From an uncultured Schlesneria sp. (lineage in GTDB: Bacteria > Planctomycetota > Planctomycetia > Planctomycetales > Planctomycetaceae): a stretch of 64,000 bases of DNA. Position 1 is the first letter of the stretch; each line of letters opens with the position of its first letter. The notes under the pieces are model-generated. The model saw nothing but the letters and a program-made list of their open reading frames with translations, was not told where the DNA came from and did no database searches. The stretch covers positions 27,349-91,348 of the forward strand of contig CAIOKO010000010.1 in the NCBI GenBank assembly GCA_903858935.1. The letters are read 5' to 3'. Below, one piece after another: positions 34,967-45,075 of this stretch. The translations under genes were made by a program, and so were the position numbers.

Positions 34967-35842
34967 ATGGACCTTGGCTTCTGGGGGTTTCGACATTGGC
35001 CGTTTGATCGTTCATTCTCTGCCGAACGATTCTTTGCCAGCCAACAACACGACGAAGCGATGGCAAGAATGCTGTTTCTTGTCGAGGAATCGCGCCGATG
35101 TGGGATCATTGTCGGGCCGAGTGGGACAGGGAAAACTTATCTGCTGAAACTTCTGCAACAGCGATCTGAACGACTTGGGCGACTCGTCGTACGATGTGAA
35201 GCGACAGGAATCGAAGGTGAAGAATTCATCGGCCAAATTGCGGCCGGTTGCAACGCTGCCGTTGATCCGAATGCAACTTCCGCACGGATCTTGAGCGGGC
35301 TTCGATCCCGATTCGCAGCACTGTCTGTGATTCGACAACCGCTGATCATTTTGATCGATCACTTCGATCAAGTTGAATTCCGTTGCCAACAAGCGGTCTG
35401 GCGGCTGAATCAATTGGCAGACGCTGTCGGGTTAAAACTGACCGTTGTCCTGGCAACCCGTGATCGCACATTTCCATCCGTACTGCAAGATCTTGTTGAG
35501 TTAAGAATCGATGTCGCTCCATGGAATTCGATCGAAACATCTCAATTTATCAACTCGGCGGTTGAACGCGCCGGTTTTCCTGAAGTTCTCTTCTCCGATG
35601 ATGCGATCACGGCAATTCACACAGTGACCAATGGTGTTCCAGCCAGAGTTGTGTCGCTTAGTAGCCACAGCCTGCTCGCAGCCAGGGGACAAGACCAGTT
35701 GCGTGTTACGAGGGAATGCGTCGAGGCTGCAGCCAGCGAGTTACTTCCAAGTGGAAACCACATTCCCGCCAGTCATTTTACCTCTTCAGCCCTTTCGCCG
35801 TCGAAAAGAAGTTCGGAGTCAGCGGGCGCATTAAAGCGATGA
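34967..35842 (+). CDS. ExeA-like AAA ATPase
   Basis: The 291-residue product begins with FWGFRHWPFDRSF, the N-terminal signature of the ExeA/GspA family, followed by Walker A GPSGTGKT at 50-57, Walker B LIILIDHFD at 126-134 and a sensor region with VVLATRD. The C-terminal lid has NGVPARVVSLSSHSLL. Unlike ExeA of Aeromonas, no peptidoglycan-binding domain follows; the last ~40 residues are Ser-rich. Such stand-alone ATPases in Planctomycetota are of unknown role, sometimes near secretion or pilus genes. No partner ExeB or secretin is adjacent here. Confidence 0.85.
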   Translation: MDLGFWGFRHWPFDRSFSAERFFASQQHDEAMARMLFLVEESRRCGIIVGPSGTGKTYLLKLLQQRSERLGRLVVRCEATGIEGEEFIGQIAAGCNAAVDPNATSARILSGLRSRFAALSVIRQPLIILIDHFDQVEFRCQQAVWRLNQLADAVGLKLTVVLATRDRTFPSVLQDLVELRIDVAPWNSIETSQFINSAVERAGFPEVLFSDDAITAIHTVTNGVPARVVSLSSHSLLAARGQDQLRVTRECVEAAASELLPSGNHIPASHFTSSALSPSKRSSESAGALKR

Positions 35843-35881
35843 ATCATCTGATTGATCAACTGCTCGAAATGCAACACCGCC

Positions 35882-36874
35882 TCATGGGATTGCAAAAAAC
35901 AATCCCGTCACCACCGCTGCTTCAACAACAGCGGCTTTGGCGTTCAACGGAATTTGATAGTGCAACTTCGGTGCACATTCACCAGGTCGATACCAGCCAA
36001 GCGGATACTCCTGTTTACATGGAGGAGTAATCGTCATTTGATAAGGCAGCAAAACGAATTGAACTCCTGCTCGCGCCAACGAGGCCACTGGCTGTACGAT
36101 AGGATGGTAAGTATGACCGTATCGCTCTAACGCAGGATCCGCGAAATAGAGTGGATAGTAGTAGAAGTTCGTGGGTTCCCACGCCATTGTGATCAGCGGA
36201 AACGATCGCTCTTCGTAGGTTTTTGACTTGAATGGAATCTTAAACTCTTTTCCCTTTTCCATCGCGAATTCCCGGATATCCCGATCGCGATCGCGATCAT
36301 AATAGGGATTGATACTTCCAATCATTCGATCAAGCGGAGATCGTGGTGAATCGCTCGAATCTTTGTCTGACATACCAGATTTCGCGTCCGCATTCTGGGC
36401 CGCCAGGCGCATTTCCGTTGATTTCAACGCCTGATTCCCTTTTGAATCCATCTCGCTTTTACGAGCCAAATTGGGCACAGCCAAGCTTGTTCCCGACGAT
36501 TCGTCAAACTCGGAGGGACGAGCAGGTAAAACCCAATCATCAGGATTTGCGGATATCCTTGGAATCACAAGCCCTTCAGATGGCAAAGGGGGAAGTTCGG
36601 TTTCTTTCAGAATGCGTTCCGAATCCTGTGGAAGTGCCTCTGGAACGCTGCGAGCCGGCAACTGCGAACCGGCGGGATATTGCTGTTTGACACGTTGCCA
36701 TCGCTCAGAAGCGGAACGTTGCTTAAGTACCTCAAGCATACGATTCGCTTTTCCCGCATCGTCGTCAGCTTGTGCGGTTCGTATCACTGTCAGCGAAGAG
36801 AACAGGCAAACGAGAATTGCCGCTCCACGAATCGTACGGAAGCGTGATTGCAGGTCCATAGAGCTGATTGACAT
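35882..36874 (-). CDS. Exported protein of unknown function
   Basis: The product has 330 residues. A signal peptide (AAILVCLFSSLTVIRTAQA) is followed by a long polar, Ser/Asp/Pro-rich stretch (to ~200), then a more ordered C-terminal part with many aromatic residues (PTNFYYYPLYFADPALERYG) and three cysteines near the end. The ATG at 36874 has GGAG 10 bases upstream. I do not recognise the family. A short hairpin (GGGATTG/CAATCCC, 35887-35907) overlaps the 3' end of the coding region and could help terminate transcription. Confidence 0.7.
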   Translation of the reverse strand: MSISSMDLQSRFRTIRGAAILVCLFSSLTVIRTAQADDDAGKANRMLEVLKQRSASERWQRVKQQYPAGSQLPARSVPEALPQDSERILKETELPPLPSEGLVIPRISANPDDWVLPARPSEFDESSGTSLAVPNLARKSEMDSKGNQALKSTEMRLAAQNADAKSGMSDKDSSDSPRSPLDRMIGSINPYYDRDRDRDIREFAMEKGKEFKIPFKSKTYEERSFPLITMAWEPTNFYYYPLYFADPALERYGHTYHPIVQPVASLARAGVQFVLLPYQMTITPPCKQEYPLGWYRPGECAPKLHYQIPLNAKAAVVEAAVVTGLFFAIP

Positions 36875-38795
<1,921 letters not shown>

Positions 38796-38857
38796 TCGAA
38801 TTTTGGCGGAACGGGGTTAAGCGAAACAGCCAAGTCTTAATTTAACCCGCAGCCATC

Positions 38858-39057
38858 GGCGCAGGCGGATCGGCGTTCAGCCGATCTCTTCGAACGTTGC
38901 CCCAGCTCCGACTCTTCGCAACGCCTAATTAAGAAATGACACCACGGTTGACGGCAATCACGCCGGTCATTTTCCGCTTCTCTGCGAGGCGCGGTTAAAC
39001 GATAAGAAGTCAGCGGCGCGGTCTGATCTGCGTTCGGCCGCGTCTCTTCGAGCGCGG
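38858..39057. repeat. Two imperfect ~42-bp direct repeats between purA and the next gene
   Basis: Copies at 38858-38899 and 39015-39057 align with about 80% identity and one single-base gap; the shared core runs CGTTC-A/G-GCCG followed by CTCTTCGA. The second copy ends exactly at the stop codon of the enolase-like gene (minus). A GCGGTTAAA motif occurs after both the middle segment and copy two. Function unknown. Confidence 0.5.
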
Positions 39058-40413
39058 TTAAATTCCCAATCCGATCCCGTTCAAAGCTGCGGTTCCGACA
39101 GTTCCGTCGGTGATTTCGAACATTGACGGGAATCGTTTCACCCAAGGTTTGTTTCCCGCAGGGCAGAATTGCCGAGCGTTACCTTCGATGGCAGCAACAC
39201 CGGGAAGATGAGCGGCAATGCTGGCGGAATGGAGAAACGAATAACCGGGACAGGTCAAATCCTGGACACAAAGAAACATCCCGTACTTCTGGATGGCCGC
39301 GCCCAGCAATAGTGTGTCGGTTTGTCCCTTGCAAGCTTTCAGAGCGGCTCCGGTATATCCTTGTTCCCGAGCCAAGAGCAATGTGTCGAAGTCAACGAGA
39401 GATTCGTCGATTACGATCGGCTTGATTCTCGCCGCTTCGTGCATCTTGTTTTCTGGATGTGCTCGCAGGTCACGATGGGTCGGTTGTTCGACGTATTGAA
39501 TCCGGTCAAACGCTGCTTCCGATTCTGATTTAATCTTGTTGAGAAAATCGACGACGTAGGCCGCATTGGGGCATTTCTCGTTGAAATCAACCGAGTAATT
39601 CCACTGTTTGCAACCGCGTTTCGCCTGAGCGACTTCCGCCACACTGTTTACGGCCAGAGTTCGCGCGACATCCCAGTCGAAATTGTCGCCTGCCAACTTG
39701 ATCTTCAGATGCGTCAGGCCGTTGTACGCAATCCATTGTGGCAACGTCTCGGGAAGCCCGTCGCCGATTTTCTTCGTGATATCTGCTTCTGACAGAGGGT
39801 CGAGTGCGCCAACCAGGTGATACAGCGGCATCCGTTCCTTTGGCTGCCGGAGCGTATATTTGTCGAGATAATCCCCTTTGAATTCCACATCGAGGTATTC
39901 CGACAGGTCGTAATTCATGAACTTTGATGACAAGGTGTCAAAACTGTTCAGGTTATGAATTCGGCCGTAAGCATCATGAAGCGCCGCGTCAAATGGACTG
40001 GCTGCGACCAGCTGGGCTAATTCCGGCATCGGCTCAGGCAGTTTCAACTGCGTCGCCAGATGCTTTGAAAGATGGTGATACTCGGCCGACAAGTGATAGA
40101 CCAGATCGATCGGGTGCCCGTACTCCGTACATTCGCCTGCAAGATCAACGACCTCTTCGGCAAAGCGGCGCATCATCCCTTCGCTTTGTTCTGGCGTTAC
40201 CTTTTCGGATGGCCAGGACCAGATGTTTCCCAGTGGCATGCTTCCGAAGCCACTGGCATGGCGTTTTCCGTCGCGTGATTCCACTTCCACGTCAACGTTG
40301 ATCAACAGCGTACTCTGGATGACACGACCGCCGAATTTCAGCGGAGCCCGAAATGGAAGGGACTCTACGGCGCACGCGGCACTCTTGATTCGGATGTCCG
40401 TCGCTTTCGACAT
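39058..40413 (-). CDS. Enolase-superfamily protein (mandelate racemase/muconate lactonizing type)
   Basis: The product has 451 residues. An N-terminal capping domain (PFRAPLKFGGRVIQST) is followed by a TIM barrel with the expected residues: KIK in LTHLKIKLAGD as general base, metal ligands Asp in YSVDFNE, Glu in YVEQPT and Asp in IVIDES, and Lys in ALKACKG as second base. It should abstract a proton alpha to a carboxylate on an unknown acid substrate. It is longer than most members (~370), with an insertion around residues 60-200. It stands alone between purA and the amidase, so the pathway is not given by neighbours. Confidence 0.82.
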   Translation of the reverse strand: MSKATDIRIKSAACAVESLPFRAPLKFGGRVIQSTLLINVDVEVESRDGKRHASGFGSMPLGNIWSWPSEKVTPEQSEGMMRRFAEEVVDLAGECTEYGHPIDLVYHLSAEYHHLSKHLATQLKLPEPMPELAQLVAASPFDAALHDAYGRIHNLNSFDTLSSKFMNYDLSEYLDVEFKGDYLDKYTLRQPKERMPLYHLVGALDPLSEADITKKIGDGLPETLPQWIAYNGLTHLKIKLAGDNFDWDVARTLAVNSVAEVAQAKRGCKQWNYSVDFNEKCPNAAYVVDFLNKIKSESEAAFDRIQYVEQPTHRDLRAHPENKMHEAARIKPIVIDESLVDFDTLLLAREQGYTGAALKACKGQTDTLLLGAAIQKYGMFLCVQDLTCPGYSFLHSASIAAHLPGVAAIEGNARQFCPAGNKPWVKRFPSMFEITDGTVGTAALNGIGLGI

Positions 40414-40845
40414 AACCTCGAAGCTTTGTTGATAGAGGGCAGAACAAATTGTCGTTTACACTTGCTGGCAACACCGCGATCTTATCGGGACTGACCGAGC
40501 CATTCAAGAACTGAATCTCGAATCGTTTTCATTGATTCACTTGTTACGGAAATGGCAGTTCTCGCGCGGAACTTGATTAAAACGAGAAACGCTGTTGAAA
40601 ACACCCGAAATTCGCGTGTATCGTGACAATTGCGAAGCTGGCGGAAACTGCATCAAGTTTTCGGCCCCCAAAAAGGGGCTTAAAGCTGGTAAATCCCCCC
40701 TTTCTTCACAATGTTTCGTGGTCTTCTGCCGCCTGAAACCCTGTAGTCTAAACACTCTACGTTGACATGATTTCATGAGAAAACTACAGTCCCTTTCGCC
40801 TTGGCACCCACGCTCAGGCGAGCTGAACTACCCAATGGACTGGGC
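40414..40845. other. Divergent intergenic region
   Basis: About 430 bases between the enolase-like gene (minus) and the amidase (plus). A small GCCCC/GGGGC hairpin at about 40662-40680 is the only structure seen; it has no T-run. No gene is supported, though a few in-frame upstream codons of the amidase lie at the right end. Confidence 0.4.
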
Positions 40846-41697
40846 ATGAATCGCAGCATGATGCACGCGCTGGCTAATCAAGAGGCTCGTCTTGCACAGG
40901 TTATTTCCTGGCGAGTTGTGTGGGGGGCATGGTTGATTGTCTGTGGATTGGGTTGTTCTGGATGTTATCAGTCGACCGTCGTGCCGCCGACAACGTCGAT
41001 TGCGCCTCCCATGAGACCCGCCCCAGTAATTCCCACACCGATGGAGCCTTTCAGTCCGCCGACAACGCATCCCATGGATCCGATCACAAAAAAGAATCCA
41101 TGGAAACCAGATTCTGAATCAAGAGAATGGAACTACATTGTCCTGCACCATACCGCATCCGACAGCGGAAGCGTTGACAGTATTCATGAAGAGCATTTGA
41201 AACGAAAAGACAAGAATGGGAAGCACTGGCTGGGGATCGGCTATCATTTCGTCGTCGGCAACGGCAAAGGAATGGCAGACGGTGAAATTGAACCAACATT
41301 TCGCTGGCGACAGCAAATGCAGGGAGCTCATGCCGGGGTTGCTGACTTTAATCAACACGGGATTGGAATTGTACTAGTCGGAAACTTCGAAAAAGAGCCA
41401 CCGACGGCGGCTCAAACGGCATCGATCAAACGACTGGTTGGAATTCTGAAACGAGAATATAGCATTTTGGATAGCAAGATTGTGGGGCATGGTGACGTGA
41501 AGGCGACCGAATGCCCGGGAAAGCATTTTCCAATGAGCGAAGTCCGGGAAAGCATCGCGTTTTTGGATGAGCATGCGGCTGTCGACGCTGCGAGTGGCCC
41601 GTCATGGAAAAATTCTAACGATCGTCGACAATTGGTTCTCAACACCGCGCGTACCAGCGTTTCATTGAATAACCCGTCAGGAGATTCGCGGAAATGA
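40846..41697 (+). CDS. N-acetylmuramoyl-L-alanine amidase (PGRP fold), probable lipoprotein
   Basis: The product has about 283 residues. The N-terminus has a hydrophobic stretch ending in GLGCSGC; Cys40 is the likely lipid site. After a Pro-rich linker (VVPPTTSIAPPMRPAPVIP) comes an Amidase_2 domain with zinc ligands His101 (LHHT), His162 (GAHAG) and Cys223 (ATECPGK), which cuts the stem peptide from muramic acid. The start is uncertain; I used the ATG at 40846. The stop overlaps the next gene's ATG (ATGA), so the two are translationally coupled. It should act in the cell envelope on peptidoglycan. Confidence 0.85.
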   Translation: MNRSMMHALANQEARLAQVISWRVVWGAWLIVCGLGCSGCYQSTVVPPTTSIAPPMRPAPVIPTPMEPFSPPTTHPMDPITKKNPWKPDSESREWNYIVLHHTASDSGSVDSIHEEHLKRKDKNGKHWLGIGYHFVVGNGKGMADGEIEPTFRWRQQMQGAHAGVADFNQHGIGIVLVGNFEKEPPTAAQTASIKRLVGILKREYSILDSKIVGHGDVKATECPGKHFPMSEVRESIAFLDEHAAVDAASGPSWKNSNDRRQLVLNTARTSVSLNNPSGDSRK

Positions 41698-42551
41698 TCG
41701 AAGACTCCTTTTTTGAATTTGATTCGCAGCCCGGTGATTCCGAACGCTTCGAATCGACCCCATGGGGCCGACGGTTCCAGGATTTGACACATCCAGCCGA
41801 AGAGACGGTGATCGAGGGAAGTTTCGACGAAGATGAGTTACCAACTCACGGCGAAATCATCGAACTGATTGAAACACTTCACGCAGGTGAATCGAGCCCC
41901 TTTCTGCATCGGCCAACAACAGACCGTCGGCATTCAATTCATCTCCCAGATCACTACGAGGCAGGCTACGCCTATCCGCTGGTCGTCTGGTTTCATGGAG
42001 ATGGACTTGATGAAACAGAAATTTCGTCCGTGATGCCAAACATCAGCGAGCGAAACTATATCGGACTGGCTCTCAGAGGAAACCTGGAGTGCGGCAAGGG
42101 ATTTGGCTGGTCCACTTCCGGCGAAGAACTGCAGAAGCTGATTCACGATGTGGAATCGCTGGTGCTTGATATGCGGCGGCAATATCACATTCACAGTGAA
42201 CGAATTTATCTCGCTGGGTTTGGCAGTGGTGCGTCGGCGGCCATGGAATTAATCTTGCAAAAGCCAGAATGGTTTGGCGGTGCCGCCTGTTTCTGTGGTT
42301 CGTTTCCGGAATTAAAGATCCCGCATCCCCGTTTTCGTGAACTTCGAAATAAGCGGGTGCTTCTGGCGACATCAACGAACTCGAGAACTTGCAAAGTCGG
42401 TGATGTCGCTGCGGCAGGTCGACTGCTCTACTCGTCGGGAATGCAGATTGGTACTCGGGTCTACAACGAAGCGGGGACCTCGCCAACCAGCAAGATGCTC
42501 AGTGACATCAACCATTGGCTGATGGATGACGTCTGCTCTGCCGTGTCGTAG
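41694..42551 (+). CDS. Phospholipase/carboxylesterase-like alpha/beta hydrolase
   Basis: The 285-residue product has no signal peptide. The alpha/beta fold is visible in PLVVWFHGDG (oxyanion strand), IYLAGFGSGASAAMEL with nucleophile Ser178, and a C-terminal His in DINHWLMD. The usual acid residue after strand 7 is not obvious (the region reads LLATSTNSRTCKVGD, where an Asp is expected after the strand). The first ~75 residues are acidic and without clear homology. It is read from the amidase transcript through an ATGA overlap. The substrate is unknown. Confidence 0.75.
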   Translation: MIEDSFFEFDSQPGDSERFESTPWGRRFQDLTHPAEETVIEGSFDEDELPTHGEIIELIETLHAGESSPFLHRPTTDRRHSIHLPDHYEAGYAYPLVVWFHGDGLDETEISSVMPNISERNYIGLALRGNLECGKGFGWSTSGEELQKLIHDVESLVLDMRRQYHIHSERIYLAGFGSGASAAMELILQKPEWFGGAACFCGSFPELKIPHPRFRELRNKRVLLATSTNSRTCKVGDVAAAGRLLYSSGMQIGTRVYNEAGTSPTSKMLSDINHWLMDDVCSAVS

Positions 42552-43256
42552 TTCGACAAGTGCGATCTTGAGGGGTCTCGACCGTGTGGCACTCAACGCG
42601 GCAACGATTTTTCCGCACTCATAGTGTGTGTCATTTTTAAATTGTCTTGAGTACTGAAAGGCAGAGGCCGTTTCGGTTCCGATTGGAATTAGTCCGCTCG
42701 CAGATTTTGCATTCGAGCTCATACTGGCCAGTCGAGAGCACGAGCGGGTGACAATCCACTTTTTGAATGCGATTCTCGGCGAAAAAGTGAGAATCGCGAT
42801 CATTGAAATTGAAAATCCGTACGTCGGCCCGAATTTTTAAGGCGACAAGTGGATTGTTCTCGACATCCTGGTTACGGATGAAACGGGCACGGATATTCAA
42901 CGTCGAAATGCAGACGTCAACTCCGCCTTCAATTGCGATCTCGGCAGACTGGTTGATTCGGACTGTTAACTTGCGGACGCCTCCTTTTCATTGGTTCAGA
43001 AGACTGACCAGTAACGCATGGTGACATGACGATTGGATGTTGGGCGATGTCAATTCGTTCCCACTTGAGAAAGGGTCGTGTCGTAACCACTTGACGCGCG
43101 AATTTCGCAATTCCTGACAGAAATCACTCTCCTTCCGCTTCCCCCCGCCAGCCTGATGCGCTCTAATCATTTCATCGCACAGGTTTCTCTGTAACGAGCC
43201 TGCTCCTGCACATCGGTTGCGATGCCATTCCTTATTTTGATTGACGTCTCGCTGAC
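42552..43256. other. Gap holding a decayed nuclease gene
   Basis: Apart from the pseudogene at 42661-43015 this 700-base stretch shows no intact gene. Several short frames on both strands are open by chance. Confidence 0.5.
42661..43015 (+). pseudogene. Remnant of an Rpn-family (PD-(D/E)XK) nuclease/transposase
   Basis: One plus-strand frame reads SPLADFAFELILASREHERV, then IHFLNAILGEKVRIAIIEIE and NPYVGPNF, which is the N-terminus of the Rpn/PDDEXK_2 family (recombination-promoting nucleases). It is broken by TAA at 42838-42840, continues in the same frame with GDKWIVLDILVTDETGT, then shifts by one base near 42890 into a second frame that reads IFNVEMQTS, the catalytic end of the core. Beyond ~42930 similarity fades. 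At least one stop and one frameshift make it non-functional. Such genes are often multi-copy and mobile. Confidence 0.72.
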
Positions 43257-43796
43257 ATGCTTATCACCCTGATTGGCTACCGTGGCACTGGGAAAAGCAC
43301 AATTGCGCCTCGGTTAGCATCGAAATTGAAGTTCGATTGGGTTGATGCCGATGTCGAACTCGAAAACTACACTGGTCGGTCGATTCGAGAAATCTTCGCC
43401 ACCGATGGCGAACCTGAATTTCGTCGACTTGAGCGTGAAGTACTCGTGCAACTGCTGAAGCGGGATCGACTGGTCCTGGCGGCGGGTGGCGGTGCGATTT
43501 TGAATGAAGCGACCCGAAAAGATTTTTGCGCGGCAGGTCCCGTCATTTGGCTTCAAGCCAGCGTAGAAACGATTGCGAAGCGCATTCTTAGAGATGGTTC
43601 TACAACGCATCACCGACCAAACCTGACTGCCACGGGAGGGATCGACGAGATTCGAAGACTGGTAACGCTGCGTGAGCCACTCTATCAGGAATGTGCAACG
43701 ATTACGGTTTTGTCAGAGGGATCTTCCGTTGAAGCTCTTCTTCAACGGATTATCCTTCAACTTCCCGCCGAATATCGAAAGGAGATTTGTCCGTGA
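43257..43796 (+). CDS. aroK: Shikimate kinase
   Basis: The 179-residue product shows Walker A GYRGTGKST at 7-15, WVDADVELE (shikimate-binding Asp), FRRLEREVLVQL and VLAAGGGAIL (Gly-rich substrate loop). It phosphorylates shikimate at the 3-OH in aromatic amino-acid synthesis. The stop overlaps the GTG start of the prepilin peptidase (GTGA), giving translational coupling of two unrelated functions. Confidence 0.94.
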   Translation: MLITLIGYRGTGKSTIAPRLASKLKFDWVDADVELENYTGRSIREIFATDGEPEFRRLEREVLVQLLKRDRLVLAAGGGAILNEATRKDFCAAGPVIWLQASVETIAKRILRDGSTTHHRPNLTATGGIDEIRRLVTLREPLYQECATITVLSEGSSVEALLQRIILQLPAEYRKEICP

Positions 43797-45070
43797 TTCC
43801 CTACGATATTCCGCTCGTTATCGTCCTCACATGGTTGTTCGTCTTTGGTGCAGTTGTCGGCAGCTTTCTGAATGTCTGCATCTATCGGATTCCTCAGCAC
43901 GAGCGTTTGTGGGATCAGTTGAAGGGCTTGAATCACCCCCCCTCGTCGTGTCCGTATTGCAAAAAGCGGATCTGGTCCGTCGACAATATTCCGATCATCG
44001 GTTGGTTAGTCCTGGCGGGGCGCTGCCGATTTTGCCGTCATTCGATCTCTGTCCGATATGCATTGATCGAGCTTTTTAACGGCCTGTTGTGGGTTGTGCT
44101 TTATGTGGCGATTGTCCCCGCAGGTTTCTATGCGAAGGTAGAATCGAGTGCCCTCTACTCGCCGTTGGGAGCATTGGGGCAACAGGGGTTGAGTTACCAG
44201 ACACACGTCTGGCTTGTGAACGCCGAATACATTTATTTCTTGATCCTGGCGGAAGCACTGCTGGTTGCGACGTTCATTGATTTCGACTTGATGATCATCC
44301 CTGACGGTGTCACCGTTCCAGGAATGATTCTCGGGTGCAGCGGTGCTTTCATTCTGGGGGCGCCAACATTATGGCCAGCCTGGTTTTTCTCGCCACAAGA
44401 GCTGAATGGGCTGCAGGCTGTTCTGCCAAACTGGCTTGTTTGGATAACGTCCCTCCCTGTGCAAATCCCCTGGCTGGCCTTGCATCCTCATTGGCACGGT
44501 TTGATCTCAAGCCTGCTTGGACTCGTCATCGGCGGCGGTTCGGTCTGGTTGGTTCGCATCGCTGGACATTGGGCTTTTCAGCGAGAAGCGATGGGGTTCG
44601 GTGATGTCGTTCTTATGGCGATGATCGGCAGCTTTCTCGGTTGGCAAGCCTCGTTGATTGTGTTCTTTGTGGTGGCTCCTGTCTGTGCGCTGCTTGCGAC
44701 TGCTGTCACATTCACATTTCGGTCGACACGGGAAATTCCTTATGGGCCCTACCTGAGTATCGGTGCTCTTCTAGTCGTGCTCTTCTGGAATCGCTTTTTT
44801 TCGAGATATTTTGAAACCGTATTCAGCCAGGGATTGCTGCTACCCATTGAGTTCTTGCTGATGGGGATGTTTTTCGCTCCGGGTTTAGTGCTGATGCGTT
44901 ACGTCAAGCAGCTACTCGGCTTTGAGGACGACCTTGCGATTATTGAAGAATGGACCTCGGCTGATCAACTTTCGTTTTTCGATAGCAAAAAAGAGCACGA
45001 TACTCCGTGGCCGGGAATTTCCTCAGGCCTGGGAACCTCTCACACCAATCGCTGGCGTGGGACAACTTAA
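43793..45070 (+). CDS. Prepilin peptidase (A24, type IV prepilin family)
   Basis: The product has about 425 residues. The N-terminal VVGSFLNVCIYRIP is typical, followed by a zinc-binding pair CPYC (53-56) and CRFC (78-81). The catalytic aspartates are in FIDFDLMIIPDG and GFGDVVLMAM. Eight or so membrane segments are visible. It cleaves the leader of type IV pilins and pseudopilins and methylates the new N-terminus; the DUF1559 protein at 61629-62669, with an FTLIELLVV leader, is a likely substrate type. The GTG at 43793 has AGGAG 8 nt upstream. Longer than the usual 260-290 residues because of inserts between helices. Confidence 0.92.
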   Translation: MIPYDIPLVIVLTWLFVFGAVVGSFLNVCIYRIPQHERLWDQLKGLNHPPSSCPYCKKRIWSVDNIPIIGWLVLAGRCRFCRHSISVRYALIELFNGLLWVVLYVAIVPAGFYAKVESSALYSPLGALGQQGLSYQTHVWLVNAEYIYFLILAEALLVATFIDFDLMIIPDGVTVPGMILGCSGAFILGAPTLWPAWFFSPQELNGLQAVLPNWLVWITSLPVQIPWLALHPHWHGLISSLLGLVIGGGSVWLVRIAGHWAFQREAMGFGDVVLMAMIGSFLGWQASLIVFFVVAPVCALLATAVTFTFRSTREIPYGPYLSIGALLVVLFWNRFFSRYFETVFSQGLLLPIEFLLMGMFFAPGLVLMRYVKQLLGFEDDLAIIEEWTSADQLSFFDSKKEHDTPWPGISSGLGTSHTNRWRGTT

Positions 45071-45075
45071 TCCTT

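Noticed and set aside
35839..36030. Plus-strand frame whose ATG overlaps the stop of the ExeA-like gene
   Set aside because: Lies almost wholly opposite the 3' end of the better-supported minus gene 35882-36874, which has a signal peptide and ribosome site.
40662..40680. GCCCC/GGGGC hairpin as terminator
   Set aside because: Five-base stem without a T-run on either side and between divergent genes, where no terminator is needed.
42372..42803. 143-codon minus-strand frame between the esterase and aroK
   Set aside because: Overlaps the antisense of the esterase 3' end and the Rpn relic; Ser/Arg-rich shadow composition.
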